From Rhizobiales bacterium dw_265 (GTDB lineage: Bacteria; Pseudomonadota; Alphaproteobacteria; Micropepsales; Micropepsaceae): 64,000 nucleotides of DNA. Of this stretch, positions 63,975 through 64,000 are shown piece by piece (position 1 is the stretch's first letter; each line of letters opens with the position of its first letter). The position numbers and the translations under genes are program-made. The stretch spans positions 558,001 through 622,000 of the forward strand of contig JAAVUU010000003.1 in the NCBI GenBank assembly GCA_018449595.1. Direction: 5' to 3'. The notes beneath the pieces are model-generated. The model searched no databases. It was not told where the DNA came from and worked only from the letters and a program-made list of their open reading frames with translations.

Positions 63975-64000
63975 AAGCCAGCTCGTCAGCGTCGCCAACA

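Larger units (their letters stand above)
50020..64000. mobile_element. Integrative defence island at tRNA-Leu (open right end)
   Basis: From the tRNA onward gene content switches to integrase, integrase remnant, serine recombinase remnant, exonuclease, Gabija-like pair, CBASS operon, XRE-ImmA/IrrE regulator and PIN protein. By eye the base composition is less GC-rich and codons are less biased than before 49.9 kb. The right boundary is outside the window. No conjugation or structural phage genes are seen in the visible part. Confidence 0.8.

Noticed and set aside
50020..64000. CRISPR array or prophage structural genes in the island
   Set aside because: No regularly spaced repeats and no capsid, tail, portal or terminase-like products are visible.

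Overview
The window reads as chromosome of a high-GC alphaproteobacterium. Supporting signs are the recG / sdhE / mfd neighbourhood, the hisS-hisZ-hisG operon with a short-form HisG, CtrA-type promoter motifs, and a tRNA-His that lacks an encoded G-1 and carries A73, a trait known from one alphaproteobacterial clade. I cannot fix the genus from sequence alone.

Layout, 1-49.9 kb (core-like, high GC, short gaps, many ATGA/TGATG stop-start overlaps): the 5' end of a TPR gene; a four-gene operon combining a TPP enzyme, an SDR, an ATP-grasp ligase and a NeuB-like PEP-condensing synthase (probably an acidic-sugar pathway); an L-2-hydroxyglutarate-dehydrogenase-like flavoprotein; DNA repair and respiration genes (recG, sdhE, mfd); an NPP-type phosphodiesterase; an acyl-CoA dehydrogenase; a PAP2 phosphatase whose stop codon lies inside a tRNA-Arg gene; a peptide-type ABC transport region with two coupled OppA-like binding proteins, OppB, OppC, a fused OppDF ATPase and an atypical PotD-like binding protein; a CtrA-boxed outer-membrane barrel gene; tRNA-His; an unusual cold-shock / ArsC-like / basic-tail fusion; gamma-glutamyltransferase; an NHL propeller protein; two tandem tiny His-rich secreted proteins; a 3-oxoacid CoA-transferase; the his genes; a double PilZ protein; an M48 protease; mtgA; an esterase; uppP; and an NDUFA9-like reductase.

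49.9-64 kb is a mobile defence island at tRNA-Leu(CAG). By eye its GC is lower and its gene style different. It holds an intact P4-type tyrosine integrase next to the tRNA, a second integrase with a large in-frame internal deletion, a serine recombinase broken by a one-base frameshift, a DEDDh exonuclease, a Gabija-like pair (OLD nuclease plus UvrD-like helicase), and, convergent to it, a five-gene type III CBASS operon: CD-NTase, HORMA, TRIP13-like ATPase, a SLOG plus TIR/deoxyribosyltransferase-like effector, and a DEDDh exonuclease. Divergent from CBASS is an XRE-ImmA/IrrE fusion regulator followed by a PIN-domain protein. The shared intergenic region carries two dyads built on TTTACA/TGTAAA arms, the likely operators. 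The distal island end lies outside the window.

The most promising undescribed system is this CBASS variant: no NucC-like gene is visible, the candidate effector has an N-terminal SLOG nucleotide-sensing fold joined to a TIR/NDT-like catalytic fold, and a single-chain HTH-metallopeptidase sits where CBASS loci elsewhere carry separate CapH and CapP genes. The second is the cold-shock / cysteine-less ArsC / histone-H1-like fusion at 30 kb.
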